Shown here piece by piece: positions 1 through 12,496 of a DNA stretch of 64,000 bases (its first letter is position 1; every line of letters starts with the position of its first letter). The notes below the pieces were generated by a model. That model ran no database searches, was not told where the DNA came from, and saw nothing but the letters and a program-made list of their open reading frames with translations. The stretch covers positions 9,228,501 to 9,292,500 of the forward strand of contig JAFFSR010000227.1 of NCBI GenBank assembly GCA_017163975.1, read 5' to 3'. The DNA comes from Anastatus disparis. Lineage: Eukaryota; Arthropoda; Insecta; Hymenoptera; Eupelmidae. A program made the position numbers and the translations under genes.

Positions 1-3000
1 GTAAAATCATTAACGTAGTTACTCGACTATAGTAAGTAAAGATTTGCTAGATACGTATATATACAGACATTTCGAAGCGCAAAAAGGCCTCTGGTGCAAA
101 ACATACAGTGATTTTGAACACTGACCGAGATATGTTATTTCGGTCTTCTCGGCTTATACACAAGTAATATAGGATCTCAGTTAGTCTATGTATACATACA
201 AAGAGAGAAGGAAATATTCGTCGCGTGTATATATATGAGACAACAGTGAAAATAGAATCGAGGCTACAAGCTTATACAGTGTAGGTGCAAACATTTTGGT
301 TTCGACAGTGATTGAATTTTGAATAGGAACTGTATTGATCATTTTTTTTTTTTGGTAAACGTTTTTCAAACTGTAGATCAATATTACATGCAATTACTTA
401 ACTGTTTGTTTTCATTATTTACTGCAACTAGAACATAGTAAAATATGCACGGAAAGCATTTATTGAATCTTTTTATTGATAAATAACGATACATTTTTTA
501 ATTTCTTTTATTTGATTCTTTAAAATCAACGAAAATTAAAGTAAAAGTTCACAATACATTTATTTCATAAATGATTGTAATTATTCATTAAAAAAAAGTT
601 AATTTAAATTTTTGATCCATTCTTTAATTAATACATCGTAATCAAAAATCAACAATGCTATTATTCGACTTATTTCATTTTCAAATATCCCTCTGCTGTT
701 TTCATAACGCAAAGAGATAACCGCATTTATCCAAATTTATATCTGCAATTATAGGTTCACTATATATTTTCCAATCTATCCTTGGCAATAATTTTGCATT
801 AACCGATAGTAGTAGCCTTGAATTAAAAATCTAATAAACGCTATCTCGCTTAATCTATGTTTATGATCCTTTTTTTTCTAAAAGAGGAAAATAGTAGAGC
901 AAATAAAAGGATTGGATAAATTGCAACATAATTTTAATTGATTTTATAGGTTATCGAAATTCTTTATTTAGACGAATGGTGACATAACAACATAATCTTA
1001 GAAATCTATAGTTATATTTTAAAAAACTTTTACAAAAAATTAATAATAATAATTTTTTATCAATTATTATGAATGTATTTTTAAGGAACAAAGTATTTGC
1101 GTTCCTAAAATGCAAAGAATGAAAAAGTAAGTTAAAATCAAGATTCACTTTGATGGAAAAAATATACTGCAGTTCGTTGAGGTGAAAACCGCTCATTGTG
1201 CTTATGTATGCATCAAACTTAGGGACAAAGAGACAAAGAAACTTTTAAGAAAAATCATTAGATATTAGATAAAATACGTATGGCTTCTGACCTAATAATG
1301 GGGGAGGGGTAGACGTTAACTCCCGTTTCGTGTAAGTCCATTCAAACCTTTGTTACCGATGAATTTCTTACATGAAGGTAATAAATTTAATATTTAATGT
1401 TCTCTTCATAATCAGACTTTAAATTAAAAATTTAATCGAATTAATTGTTCACGTGAAAAGTCCAAGCCAATACGTAAAGCGAAGATATACAGGCACGATT
1501 TATTCCTGTATAACGTACCCCCAAATAAAATCAATACCTCGGAAAATCGAAAACTCCTGGCTAAAGTTTGAACTATTTATACCAATCGTCAAAATAGAAC
1601 GATTTTCCTCGCTTACCATCATAATAATAAGAAAAAAAAAAGAAGAAAGAAAATGGAAAAGCGTATAAATCGAATTCTCGAGGAAGCGAGAGAAAAAAAT
1701 AAAGAGATAGAAAAGCATAAAAGAATGGAGAGGGTGCAAAAACGTGACCTCTTTGTTTAGTGGCGTACTATCTTCTATAACTATACCATTGATATAAATT
1801 GTAACAAGCTTCGGAAATTTATTTCCGGTAACACTATATCGAGAGAGAGAGAAGAATAAAAAAACGGTGAAGTAAAAAGAAAGACTTGGAACTCGATTCT
1901 TTATATAAAGCCGAGAAAGTCTTTGATGGATGGTATAATATTATAGCAGTAGGAGCTACTGAAAATCGTCAACTGCTCAGGTGATCGAGATTGATCGTAG
2001 ATGATAATTGATCGATTTCATCCTTTAGTTAATTTTCAGTGATGTCGTTCGAAATTTTTTTATGATATCGATTTTGAGATACGATAATGAATGATTAGTT
2101 TACAGTTTGTTGTTTCTAGTTTGAACGAATTTTTAAGTTTTGTTTGGAAGTTTTGAAGATGCGCAGCGTATTTGGTACTCTGTTTACTGTAGAAAAGGTG
2201 TAATTTAACGTCTAAAAAACATAGCCAGTCAAATTGACTAAAAAAAAAGTTATTTTTTAAAGAATCTTTCTTAGAAGTTGTTGCTGTGGTATTTTTTAAA
2301 GTTTAAATTATATCCTTGAATTTTTTCTAAAAAAAATAAATAATAACTTCATTGCAGCTGTCAAATTGGTCAAATTAACCCAACGTACGTTGGATAAGGA
2401 TTTTCGTTTTGTAACACGATATTATTATTTATTTAAAATTAATTTATAAATATATACCTTTTTACAAAAAGTAATACAACGTTTAAATTTTTTTAACGCT
2501 GTTGTAAACAACAAAATTGTTTAATTTTTTATTGCAATAAAAGTGGAGCTGATTGTAAATAAATTGAATTATTAACAACGGATTTAATCGATTGCTTTAC
2601 ATAGCAAAAAACATAAATTAAAATGCAATATTTTAAAATGTAATCTACTGAATAATAACAACGCGAATTTCATTACGAATTTCCAACATTAAAAGCTAAT
2701 AAAATTCGTATGATCGATAAATTCTGTCCGAACCTATTACAAAACTCCGTGAAATTTAATTACCAAAATTTTTCGATAATATGTTTGCATTTACACATCG
2801 CTAAATTTAGCCTCGGCCCGTACAAAATTTCAGACGTCAATATCCACGCTCGTATATCGGCGATACACGAAACAACGCTTACAAAACACGATCGCATTCG
2901 AAAAAACAACAAAAATAAAAAAAAAACGTCCATATTTTACTCGTACCTCACTTTCCCTAAAAAAAAAAGCAAAAAGAAAAATAGAATATCACCACCATTA

Positions 3001-4727
3001 TTTTTCTCGCTTCCGACATTCATGCTACGGTACATTCATACGTGTAACATTCGTTATGAGATATGACTATACGAGACGAGATATACGCGTACAAGAATTT
3101 TTCAATCGACACTCGAAATAAAGAAAATAAAAAAAAAAAACAACGACAACGGAAAAAACAGTGACACAGTAAATACTTATCTGTCAGTGACTGCATAACG
3201 TTCCGTTAAAGATGCACCGAGAGAAATAAAAAATCTCTTCTTGACGCATCGTGAATGGACAAGCTTTAACTTTTATATTCAATGCGTGCACATACGTTTA
3301 TACTTACCGTATCTTTGTGTTCGCTCAAAAAAAAAAATTTTTTTTCTCTCTCTCTCCCTTTTTATGAAGAAAAAATAATCATTAAAAAAAAGAATAGTGG
3401 AGCGTGAAGATTAGAAAGGAGAAGGTAACGACAGGCTCTCTCTCTGTCTCTCCTGGCAGATTGTATTCTTAGAAATTAATGTCTCTACCGTGGATATACG
3501 GGTATGACGCTTATAATAGAGGGCCCTCCCTGTGTGTACGAAAATTTCTAAAGGCTAACAGTTAACGGCCCCCTCAAAAATTCATGTAGACGACGAGAGA
3601 GCAAACTCTTCACTGGCTTCCTCCACAATGCGCTTACCTTCCCTTCCAATTTCTTTTCCTTATTCTTCTTCTCTCGCTTCTTTTTTAACTTCCCTCCCAA
3701 CGACTTTTGTGATTTTTTTTTCTTTTCTCCCTTTGTGGAAGCTTGCGTGTAGGTGCATTTTCTGTATGTGTGTGTGTGTATAAGATGCAATGCATGTCGC
3801 ATTGGACGATAAACAAAGCATTAACATGGCTGGAAAGTTTGACTAGTTTTGTTTCTTAAGTGGAGAATAAAAATTGTAGCGAAGCTAACAGATATTTATC
3901 TTTTAATTTCAAAAACTTCCAAAAAAAGAATTTAAAGTTTGTAATTATTTTAATTCAAGTATAGAAATACAGTTTCATATAGACGTTTGGTCAAGAGAAT
4001 TAATTATTGGAAATTTTCCATCCCGCGCGTTTTCAATAGCAAGTTTTGCCTAAATACAAGTAAATATGTTTGCAAAAAGGGATCGCGGTTAACTCCAAAC
4101 TTTAAATTTGGATTTTGCAAGTATATGAGCATCGTGCGTATCTCAAAAAATTTACGGGCTTATTCATGAAGATTAAGAAAGTTTCTTCTCTTCTCCTTTT
4201 TTTTCTCTCTCTCCCGATTCAAGATGAACCCATCCTTTCAACTCTTTACGAATTTGACTTGTATAGCTTCACTTGGTTTGAGAAAAAAAGGAGAAAAAAA
4301 AAGAGCTTGCTCGAACTTATTTAGTGGGTACAGTTTTTTTTTCTCTCCTCTTTCTTACCTCTTCACCCTTAAGAGTATAGATGTACTTCGATTGAATTAA
4401 AGTTGGTTTCAAAGTTTAATCTTCCAACCAGTCTGATCCTGTAGTATTCTTTTGGTCTCAAAATAGATTTGGTCGATGAGAATCTCTAAAAATTCGATTT
4501 ATCCCTGAGCAATAAGAAACAAAATTATTTAAAGTTTCTATTTTTTAATAATTTAATGTTTCTATTCTTTTATAGTATAAACATTAATTTTTAATATGAT
4601 AACCATATGAATTTGTAAATTATAAGATAAACGTATACATATATTTTAAAATTTATAAATCTTTTTTTTTTCATTTATAAAAATAATCTAACAAGTCTAA
4701 TTTTATGTAATTTTTCATCTGTTACAG
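1..4727 (+). other. Intron upstream of the receptor exon (partial)
   Basis: This is non-coding, AT-rich sequence ending at the acceptor TTACAG at 4722-4727. A CTAAT branch-site match at 4697-4701 puts the likely branch A at 4700, 27 nt before the intron end. The pyrimidine tract between them is modest. I found no exon, SINE or strong splice pair in this stretch. Open frames here (for example near 1453-1668, 2710-3066 and 3548-3802) are rich in Lys, Phe and Ser, match no family I know, and overlap homopolymer runs. The earlier exons of the receptor (extracellular domain, TM1 and TM2) are expected upstream of the window. That is inferred from the family layout, not seen. Confidence 0.6.
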
Positions 4728-4806
4728 CAATTCTGGCGCATTTCTTTTTCTTGGCAACGTTCTTCTGGCTCAACACAATGTGCTTCAACATCTGGTGGAC
4801 TTTCAG
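4728..4806 (+). CDS. Internal exon of a Methuselah-like GPCR (TM3 region)
   Basis: This 79-nt exon begins with the last two bases of a codon (CA) and ends with the first two of the next (AG). It reads ILAHF then [18 protein letters not shown] then TF and a split codon. The block is one hydrophobic helix with the aromatic pattern FFWLxxMxFxIWW typical of TM3 in Methuselah-family (family B/secretin-like) GPCRs, plasma-membrane receptors of insects. The best resemblance from memory is to Mth-like 1 type proteins, but one exon cannot settle the paralogue, so no symbol is given. The acceptor TTACAG with a CTAAT branch motif is good. The donor CAG|GTTAAT is weak at +3 to +6. If the intron is retained, the frame stays open to the stop at 4985-4987 and adds a hydrophobic tail. 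No other exon of the receptor is in the window. The following intron carries two ratchet-type recursive splice sites on the same strand. Confidence 0.78.
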
Positions 4807-5523
4807 GTTAATATTATTTATTTATTTCCTTTTATTGCGTGTACTCTTTCTGTCAAAGTTATTTAAAGCGTTGTTATTAAAAATTAAAGTAATTTTAAAA
4901 AATATAAATTTTATCAGCCCCAATATAAAAAATTGTTATTGTCTTAATATTTCTTTGTTATTAGATAAAGACCAAATTGTGCTTTAATTTTTTAATAGAT
5001 TTGCTTTTAAATAATTTAAAAATATTAATTGATCAGCTAAAAAGGAATACATCTCGAATTATTCAAATACATCCAAGAAAATTATAAGAATTACAGTTGT
5101 TGGAAATCTTTATTCCTCTTATTATTAAGAGTTACGAAGTATATGTATAACATCTCTTGCTCGCGCGAGTATTTAATTCTCTTACATTAAGCGCAATTTA
5201 CGAGTTACATTCGCGCACTTTAAAAAGGCGACTCATTGTTAAAGTGTTGTTCGTGAAAAGAGAAGTTGACATATTAACGCTTATGCACAAGTGGGTTATG
5301 GAGAGTGACAGGTCGAAATAGGACCACCGTCACAGAATTGCATTTTACTCATATGTATACATATATAGTCATACGTGTCTTAAAAACTTATCTTCAATAC
5401 TTTCTTATACTATTTGGTGTTAAGAAGGTTCTAAAATCAATATCATTTTTTGAATTTATTTAAGATGGTTAATATATAAGTTGAATTTCAATTAGATTTC
5501 TAAAAATGATTTCATCAATATTT

Positions 5524-5534
5524 AAATTATTCAA
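5524..5534. repeat. Left target-site duplication of the first SINE
   Basis: The 11-mer AAATTATTCAA lies just before the SINE head. It recurs at 5732-5742, just after the A-rich tail. This is the pattern of target-primed insertion and supports a mobile origin for the 5536-5731 element. Confidence 0.7.
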
Positions 5535-5535
5535 C

Positions 5536-5731
5536 GTGAGGTCTCCAGTGGCTCACTCGGTAGAGCGATGGATTCGTATACCGAGGGGCCCGAGTTCGAA
5601 TCCCGCTCGCGGCTGATTTATACAAGCACCACTGTACGTTACACGTGCTTTGTTTACAAACGTACTGTTAACCTCCGTCGCTAATTAGCACCGCAATGAT
5701 AGCTGAAATACAGCGACGTTAAATAAAATAA
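5536..5731 (+). mobile_element. tRNA-derived SINE, copy 1
   Basis: The head resembles a tRNA. An A-box-like run, TGGCTCACTCGGTAGAG, begins at 5549, and a B box, GTTCGAATCC, lies at 5594-5603. These are the internal RNA polymerase III promoter elements. A tRNA-unrelated body of about 115 bp follows, with CAAGCACCACTGTACGTTA and CTCCGTCGCTAATTAGCA, ending in AGCGACGTTAAATAAAATAAAA. The same head, body and tail recur at 31875, 53413 and, reversed, at 37587. A matching 11-bp direct repeat flanks this copy (5524-5534 and 5732-5742). The tRNA fold is degenerate, so it is not a functional tRNA. It sits about 730 bp after the receptor exon. Confidence 0.92.
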
Positions 5732-5742
5732 AAATTATTCAA
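5732..5742. repeat. Right target-site duplication of the first SINE
   Basis: AAATTATTCAA repeats the 11-mer at 5524-5534 in the same orientation, directly after the A-rich SINE tail. Confidence 0.7.
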
Positions 5743-8700
5743 TGTTTTATTAGATTCAATGGATATTAAACAAACTTTTTTTTTTAATATAATTTAATCG
5801 TTATTGAATGTAAAATTAATATTTATTAAATTTTACTAGCTTACATTTAAACTGGAACGCATATCCAATCAATTAGCATAACCCTTATTTACAAAACGTT
5901 AATAAGTAAGCGCATCGTAGAATCAAGAACAAAGTTCTCCTTTTTTTTTCTATCTCTTGCACCTGAATAAATAAGACAGCTAGGCGCATTATGAAAACTC
6001 ACACTTTCAATTAGCTTCCTAACGCAAATTCGTCTTAATTATCAAGTTTCAAGTAACCAAGAGATGCATTGATAAGAAGTACTAAGTAAGCGAGTCAAGA
6101 AAAAAAAAATTTTTTTTTCTTCTTTAGAGTATGAAAAAAGAAACGAATCTTTGAAAAAAAAAAGAAATCTTTTGTATTAAAGTCGGTAGCGCATGAAGAT
6201 CTCTTATCTTAGTAAAGTCAATGTAAATAACTTGTTCGTGGCTTTAAAAATATTGATTTAACTCTCACTTGTTAGAATTTATCCATATAGAATATCCCTA
6301 GTATCTTCATTCCGAGCTTATCGTTCGTTCGACGCTATTTAAAAATCAGTTCGTTGAACTATTCACGAGCTTCTTTTCTTCTCTCTTCTTTTTTTTTTTT
6401 TTAAATATGGAAAAAAACTTTTAGATCAAGTAACTTTACTTAGCTATTAAAAGAGGTGAATCATCCTGGAATTGATTCAATGATTAATCGAACTAATCCA
6501 CAAATAATGTCGAGAGTTTTTCAAATGAAAATTTAATAATAGCTATCATATCAGCATAATGGCTTCGATTTACCAATGAAGATATTGGCATTGTGCAAAT
6601 ACAAAAACGTTAAATATAAAGTCGGAGATATACGGGATAATTCATATACTCAAAATAGATCAAATCACGTCATTTATAGTAAAATTTTTTAATAATATTT
6701 AGCATATTAAAAAAAATGAAGAAATGTATTACCGCAACAATAATATATTTTTTTCTGAAAACTAAATTACAATGAATCGTTCTCAAGTTGATGTAATATC
6801 GTTCACCGTTAGAAAAAAAGAAAATGTATTTTCTCAATTATTTCTCGTATTAAATGGAACGGAACCCCTTTGAGCTTCTCTGTATATTTAACAGAATAAT
6901 AAAAAAAGAACCTAACGGCCAGCGAACTTGTAAAGTCCAGAGTAATCAACGAATAAACAAGGTGAAATGAAGAATATAAAGATAAGAAAAAATGTACAAA
7001 GCAAGTGCCTCTTATTGCCGTGGTTTTATGTTAAAGAAGGAACTAATTAAAAGCATCGCTAAAGGTCTTGGTCTACTGATCTTTTGGAACCCAGTTTCGA
7101 ATCTTTCTTTATTTTATTTTTTTTTATTTTTTCATGTACCTCTTTATCTCTCATTTACTCTGATTTTAATTTGAAGAAATAATTATTTACGTGTAAAAAT
7201 AATGGCTCGAAAAATATTTTCTTTCTTTTTTCCTTAATTAAATGACTATTCTCTTGCTCTAGTTAGTTTCGTGTGGTTCTGACTCACTGACTTATTTCGT
7301 ATGTAATTATTCGAGTAAGTAGGCAAAAAGTCAAGGTACCTTATAATTTCATAGTTTCTTTTTTTCTTCATTTCTAATTTTTTTTTTATGAAGAAAAACA
7401 AAATTATTTTATAACGTATTAATCAAAATACGTTATGTGACTAATGAATATATCTCATTTCAATTGTATAAAAAACCTTTGATTTTCATCAATTACCTTA
7501 CAAGGATATTCAATTGTGTATAAGAACATAAATAGTAATTACAAAACTATCAATCATATTTAAAATTCCATAGAGTACGTATGGTTAACGATCGATTCTC
7601 AAGAACAATGAATTTAATCTCGCCCAGAGATCGAAAGTAGTCCGAGAAATATGTGGGTCATTGTGCTGCAAAATTTTAACGGTTAATTTTTCGTATAGTA
7701 CATTTTTAACGTACGCACATAGTCCTCTAAAAAAAAAGAAGTCGACCATAAGACCCAGAACAAAAATCCTCTCCATGTATATACAAAGATCGTTGATTCC
7801 CCCCTCTCCCAAAAAAAAGGTCTCGGCACCGTCCGTGCCCATGTATATACGGTATTTAATCTTCGACCTTCATTACATCGTTATCGCTTTATATCTTTTT
7901 TCTTCTCTTACTTTCTCTCTCTCTTTTTCTTTCTCATGGGTAGTTATGTTACCGCCTAGCACTTGGTTGTTATTCAAAATTTAACCGTTATATAGCAAAG
8001 TCTCGTAAGGCTTCTTTTGTAATAAGAAAAAAAGGAAAGACTTGAGCTTACGAAAACTTTATAATACAATTGATCATCATCAAACGATCGGTGGAATTTA
8101 TTATCTTGACATGCTTCTCTCATGATTATACGTGTCTTTAGAGATATGTTTTATCATTTGTAAAATGCATGAATAATTCATGAGAATGACACGCGTTTAA
8201 TATTATCCAGTAATGTTATTTGCAAAAAAAGAATATAAACGTTCGCTCTATTTATACTTTTCCACTCGTGCACCTGTAAATTGGTATTATTAACGCGAAC
8301 GTTACGAGTTTTCATTTTCTTCGCGTGTATTCTAGGCTGATTGCGTAATAGTTAATAGAGAAAGAGAGAGAAAAAATAGAAGACTCGGTTTGCTTTGGAA
8401 AATAAAACTTGACTTTTTTTATCATGATTTTGCGTGTGCAAGATGAAATTGCTAAGTTCAAGCTTAGCAGGTTTTTCACGTGTGTTATTACTTTTAATGC
8501 ACGTGTACCGTTACTGTTTAAAAAATATTGAGAGAAAAAATTCTTTTTTTCTGTTTTTTAAAAAAAAGAGAGAAAAAAAGAAATTATACTTCATTACATT
8601 ATTTAAATGTTATTAAAGAAATTGACGTTTCCTGGGGGTACATGTATATTTGAGTTTGCTTGGTTCCAAAATTATAACATTGGTTTATCGATCGCATTAA

Positions 8701-9322
8701 AAATTCATCGCTCTTTTCCTCTGGCGTTGTATATATGCATGTACCTTAACCAAAATTTCACGTCAATCTTCATTTTGTATAATAATTATTATAAATAACC
8801 CGAATTTGAATTTTGCAAAATTTTAATAAAGATATACAACTTAAAAAAGGGTTTTAATCAATCAAAAATCAAACGAAAAAAAATATACACACTCAACTTT
8901 ATTACAATAACGCATGAATATTTACATATTTATGCTATTTAAATTCAATGCAAAAAAGCTTTCATTTTATGAGTTATTACTGACAGTTTAATACAACGGT
9001 TTATTTTTCTGCCTTTTTTTCTCTTTGCATTGTGGAGTCATTTTGTAAAATATCGCATTAATTTCCAATAAATATTTTCATCAAAATAACATCTTCGCTT
9101 ATGAATTTAAAAACTTTGTTTTCAATTATTACGAGTACACGCTCATAAACATAAAGAGTCATTTGACCTATTGAATGAGAATCCAATCGTCAACTTAACA
9201 TACAATCAGCCAAGTTTCATACAATACTTTCGTTCCTTTCTAACGACAACTCGACAAAAATTCAAAACGCCATTCTCGTCTTTTTATCATATAAATTCCA
9301 TTAATCTTCAGCTATTCATCGC

Positions 9323-9347
9323 CGTGTACGCGCGCGCGTGTACGTAT
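9323..9347. other. Alternating pyrimidine-purine tract with (CG)n core
   Basis: There are 25 consecutive bases of strict Y-R alternation, with the core ACGCGCGCGCGTGT. Such tracts favour left-handed Z-DNA under negative supercoiling. It stands out in this AT-rich surrounding. A second, imperfect CG-rich run lies near 9560-9580. Function is unknown. Confidence 0.6.
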
Positions 9348-11062
9348 CTCCGTGTACATAACTTTTAACGTTCGACTACAATAAAATATCTCGCGAATGA
9401 AAAAAAAAATCTTTATAACTATACTCCTATGTACGTGTATGAAACCTTTTTTTTTTCTCTTACATCTTCTTAGAATTCATCTATCAAAGCAGTTAGGACT
9501 TCTTCTTCGTGGCTCTCTTTCTCTCGTGTATACATACATCGCGTGTGCTAAAACTTTAACGCTCGCGCGCGCTCGCTCTCAACCTAACTTATGACCTATA
9601 ACCGCATACCTTTACTCGACGTCATTGTCCTCGTGGGAATTATACTTAAAGCTTTACTTTGTTACGCTCTTTTTATTATTATTGTTATCCATACTGTTCT
9701 TTTTACATTTTTTAATATCGTTAAGATTTTTACCTGAACGATATATTTTTATATATTTTGTGTTTTTGCTAAATTTTATCGTTATTGTTAGAACTATGAA
9801 AATTTTAAATTCAAAAATTTTCAAGATATAATAATGTCATAAATTATTGCAAATAACTATAATTAATCTTTCATCAGTTTATTAAAGCGAAAAATTAACC
9901 TTATCTGATTTGTTTACCTTAAAGCAGTAATTAGCAAAAAGAGAAAAAAGAGCCTCGATAAATAAATGAAAAAGAAAACGCGAGCATATGTTTTATAAAT
10001 TCATATAACCAAATGTCCTTGCAATAATGTGCATAACATTATCCCCATACCCCGATACACATCGGCTTAAGACGCTTATGTCTTTGGTACACATAACGAA
10101 CGGCGACATAATAAATCACCGGCTGAAAATGAAAAAAAAACGCCGTCGGCTATATAACACATTCTGCTTACAATACCTTCCCTTCACCTCCATCTTTGTA
10201 TCTGTCCTTTTTTTTTTAAATTGAGAGCAAATATTTTCATATAATGCGCGGATATTTCTCTTGGAAAAAAATAATAACGATGAGGCGATTCGATCGTCTG
10301 TGGGATGAATATGTAAAGGATCACGTCTTTGTGCGAGACCTTATTTTTTTTTCATTTATTTTCCTTTTTCAGTGTTAAGATACGAATAAGATAGTGTTAA
10401 CCTTTAAAGATTGAATAAAAAAAAATTAAGAACGTACGAGATTTAAAGTTTAGTCGGTCGGATGGTTAATGCAATGTAACTCGGCTTCTTTGCCGGCCTA
10501 ACGGAGTTTGATTTCTGCGTGAACGACAGCATTCCTGCTCTTTTTTTTTTCATTCGCTAACGTATTACTCCGTACAATACTTGAGAATGAGAATCTCGTG
10601 TACAGTAGCACATGGAGAGAATTTTTTTTTTTTCTCTCTCATTTTTTTCTCATACAATGGCGTATAATAGTTCTTTCGTCTCGACGAGAATCTTTACGTT
10701 TCTTTTTGTTATATCCTAAGTCTAAAAGTCAGTGGAAGGCATTAGAATTGCATTATGGTTTCGTCGGATGGATTTATAGGCTTGTACTAGATATTTTAGT
10801 GGAGTCTGTTGATTTTGAAATTAAAGGGGGATAAAGACGGAGAGGAATATATAAACCTTATTCTTTCTTCCTCTGTTTATCCTGACCTCTTTTACCATCA
10901 AAAGTTGGTAAGATTGTACTTTTTCTTTATCCTTATTTTCTTCTCTTTTATAAGAAAAAGGCAATACACCATTTCTTTGCAACAACGTGCCTTTTGTCCG
11001 TGTTGCATAGAGCAGCTCGCCAAATCGTCTACAAAAAAAGGAACACGATTACATAGCTCGCG

Positions 11063-11088
<26 letters not shown>
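11063..11088. repeat. (TA)n microsatellite
   Basis: This is an uninterrupted run of about 13 TA units. Open frames through it give Ile-Tyr repeats and are artefacts. Confidence 0.9.
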
Positions 11089-11093
<5 letters not shown>

Positions 11094-12443
11094 CGTTCAG
11101 GAGTCATTCTATTCTTATCTAGTCTCACGTTTCATCTATTGCTGCAGTATTTTCTCCTTTCTACACCTTTCATTTCTCTTTTTTTCATTTTTTTTTCTAC
11201 ATGTTACAGTCGTAAGTCACATACATCTGCATTGGATAAAAGACAAAGATGTAACGATTGTTGAATTTTAAAAGAAAAATATTGCCTCATATTATCAAAA
11301 AGTTCAAATTATTTCCTTTTCTCTTGACTATTTCAATCTCGATAACCGAAACTTCAAGTTTCGAGAAAAAAAAGAAATGAACACAAAAGTACTTTTAACT
11401 TTAGAACATCCCGTTTGGCAAGGAAATCTTGAGTACTAAACTTAAAAATCGACCCTGGCAATGAAACGTTATAACCCGTATACACGCTCGTCTCGTTTTC
11501 TATCCTCGGGTATAGAAACTTATTCGGCTCTTCTATAAACCCAGGCTGCAGCAGCGGTCTCTTCTTCTCTCGTCACAGAAAATAGTCATCCGTTCGTATA
11601 TACCGCTTTTTGACACTATGCTAATATTTCTTTGGCTCTCTGACAAAACGCTGCTTTATTGGTTTAGCCGAATTTAATGAGCTGTGCTAACTATGAATTT
11701 CAAGTCTATCTATGCCAAAAAGCTCTGATGTAGTTTTTTGCATGACAAAAATATGACGTGTCTATAAATAAGTTTTAAAAATCATGAACTTTTTTTTCTA
11801 ATTTTGTAACAGTACTTTAAATTACTAAAAATTATCGTATTAAGTCAAAAGAACCTGAAGTATACACGTAATAACCAAGAGAGTAATAAAAAAATGAAAT
11901 TAAATTACGCGTGATGCAAAACAAGAGAAAAAAAATAGAGTAAAAAAAATTTTGATCATAATGTATATTAATCATATTTCTGACATAACGCATCCAAATG
12001 TTGTCCATCAAATGAGCTGCGTGTGCGTCTCTATCTTGGGAATCTATCATCTTGTCTCTGGATTCTTCAACGTCAGCGGCTCTTACAGCACACGAGGCGC
12101 TTTAACGAGAAAAGAAAAGTAACCATTAAATTAACTGACAGAGCCCGCAATGGATCATTTCCTTCTACATCGACACCTTTCTTTTACATGTATACATACA
12201 GAGTTGCGTGTGTGTGTGGATGAATCTTCATCCGTTCCTTTGATTTTTTTTCTCATTTACAATAACTATGAGTTGCAGGATGAGTTATACGAAACTTGTC
12301 ATCATGTGGTGCCATAAACGTTACATAACTGTATCTAATAAAGCGAGATTTTGCATATATTTTATATATGAGCGCAAGTTTTCCAAAAAAAAGAAACTTT
12401 ATTCCTTTTTTTTTGTACAAATAACTTGAGAGAACTGTCTCTG

Positions 12444-12496
12444 TGCTTTTGGCATTTGCCACATTGGAAGAACCAATGTGGCAAATGCCAAAAGCA
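12444..12496. repeat. Perfect 24-bp hairpin with 5-nt loop
   Basis: The arm at 12444-12467 (containing GGCATTTGCCACATTGG) is followed by the loop AAGAA at 12468-12472. The exact reverse complement then occupies 12473-12496. I count no mismatches. Flanking bases do not extend the pairing. The loop is too short for a typical animal pre-miRNA, and no transposon ends are evident. Confidence 0.9.

Noticed and set aside
5536..5610. Possible tRNA gene
   Set aside because: A and B boxes are present, but the acceptor and anticodon stems do not pair properly and the unit repeats with a SINE body and tail.
11170..11216. Strong pyrimidine tract and TTACAG followed two bases later by GTAAGT (11206-11216)
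   Set aside because: The two-base gap makes neither a zero-length ratchet junction nor a plausible exon, and no branch motif stands out.
10809..11264. 151-codon frame, the longest in the window
   Set aside because: It runs through T-rich sequence and a (TA)n array, with no recognisable domain.
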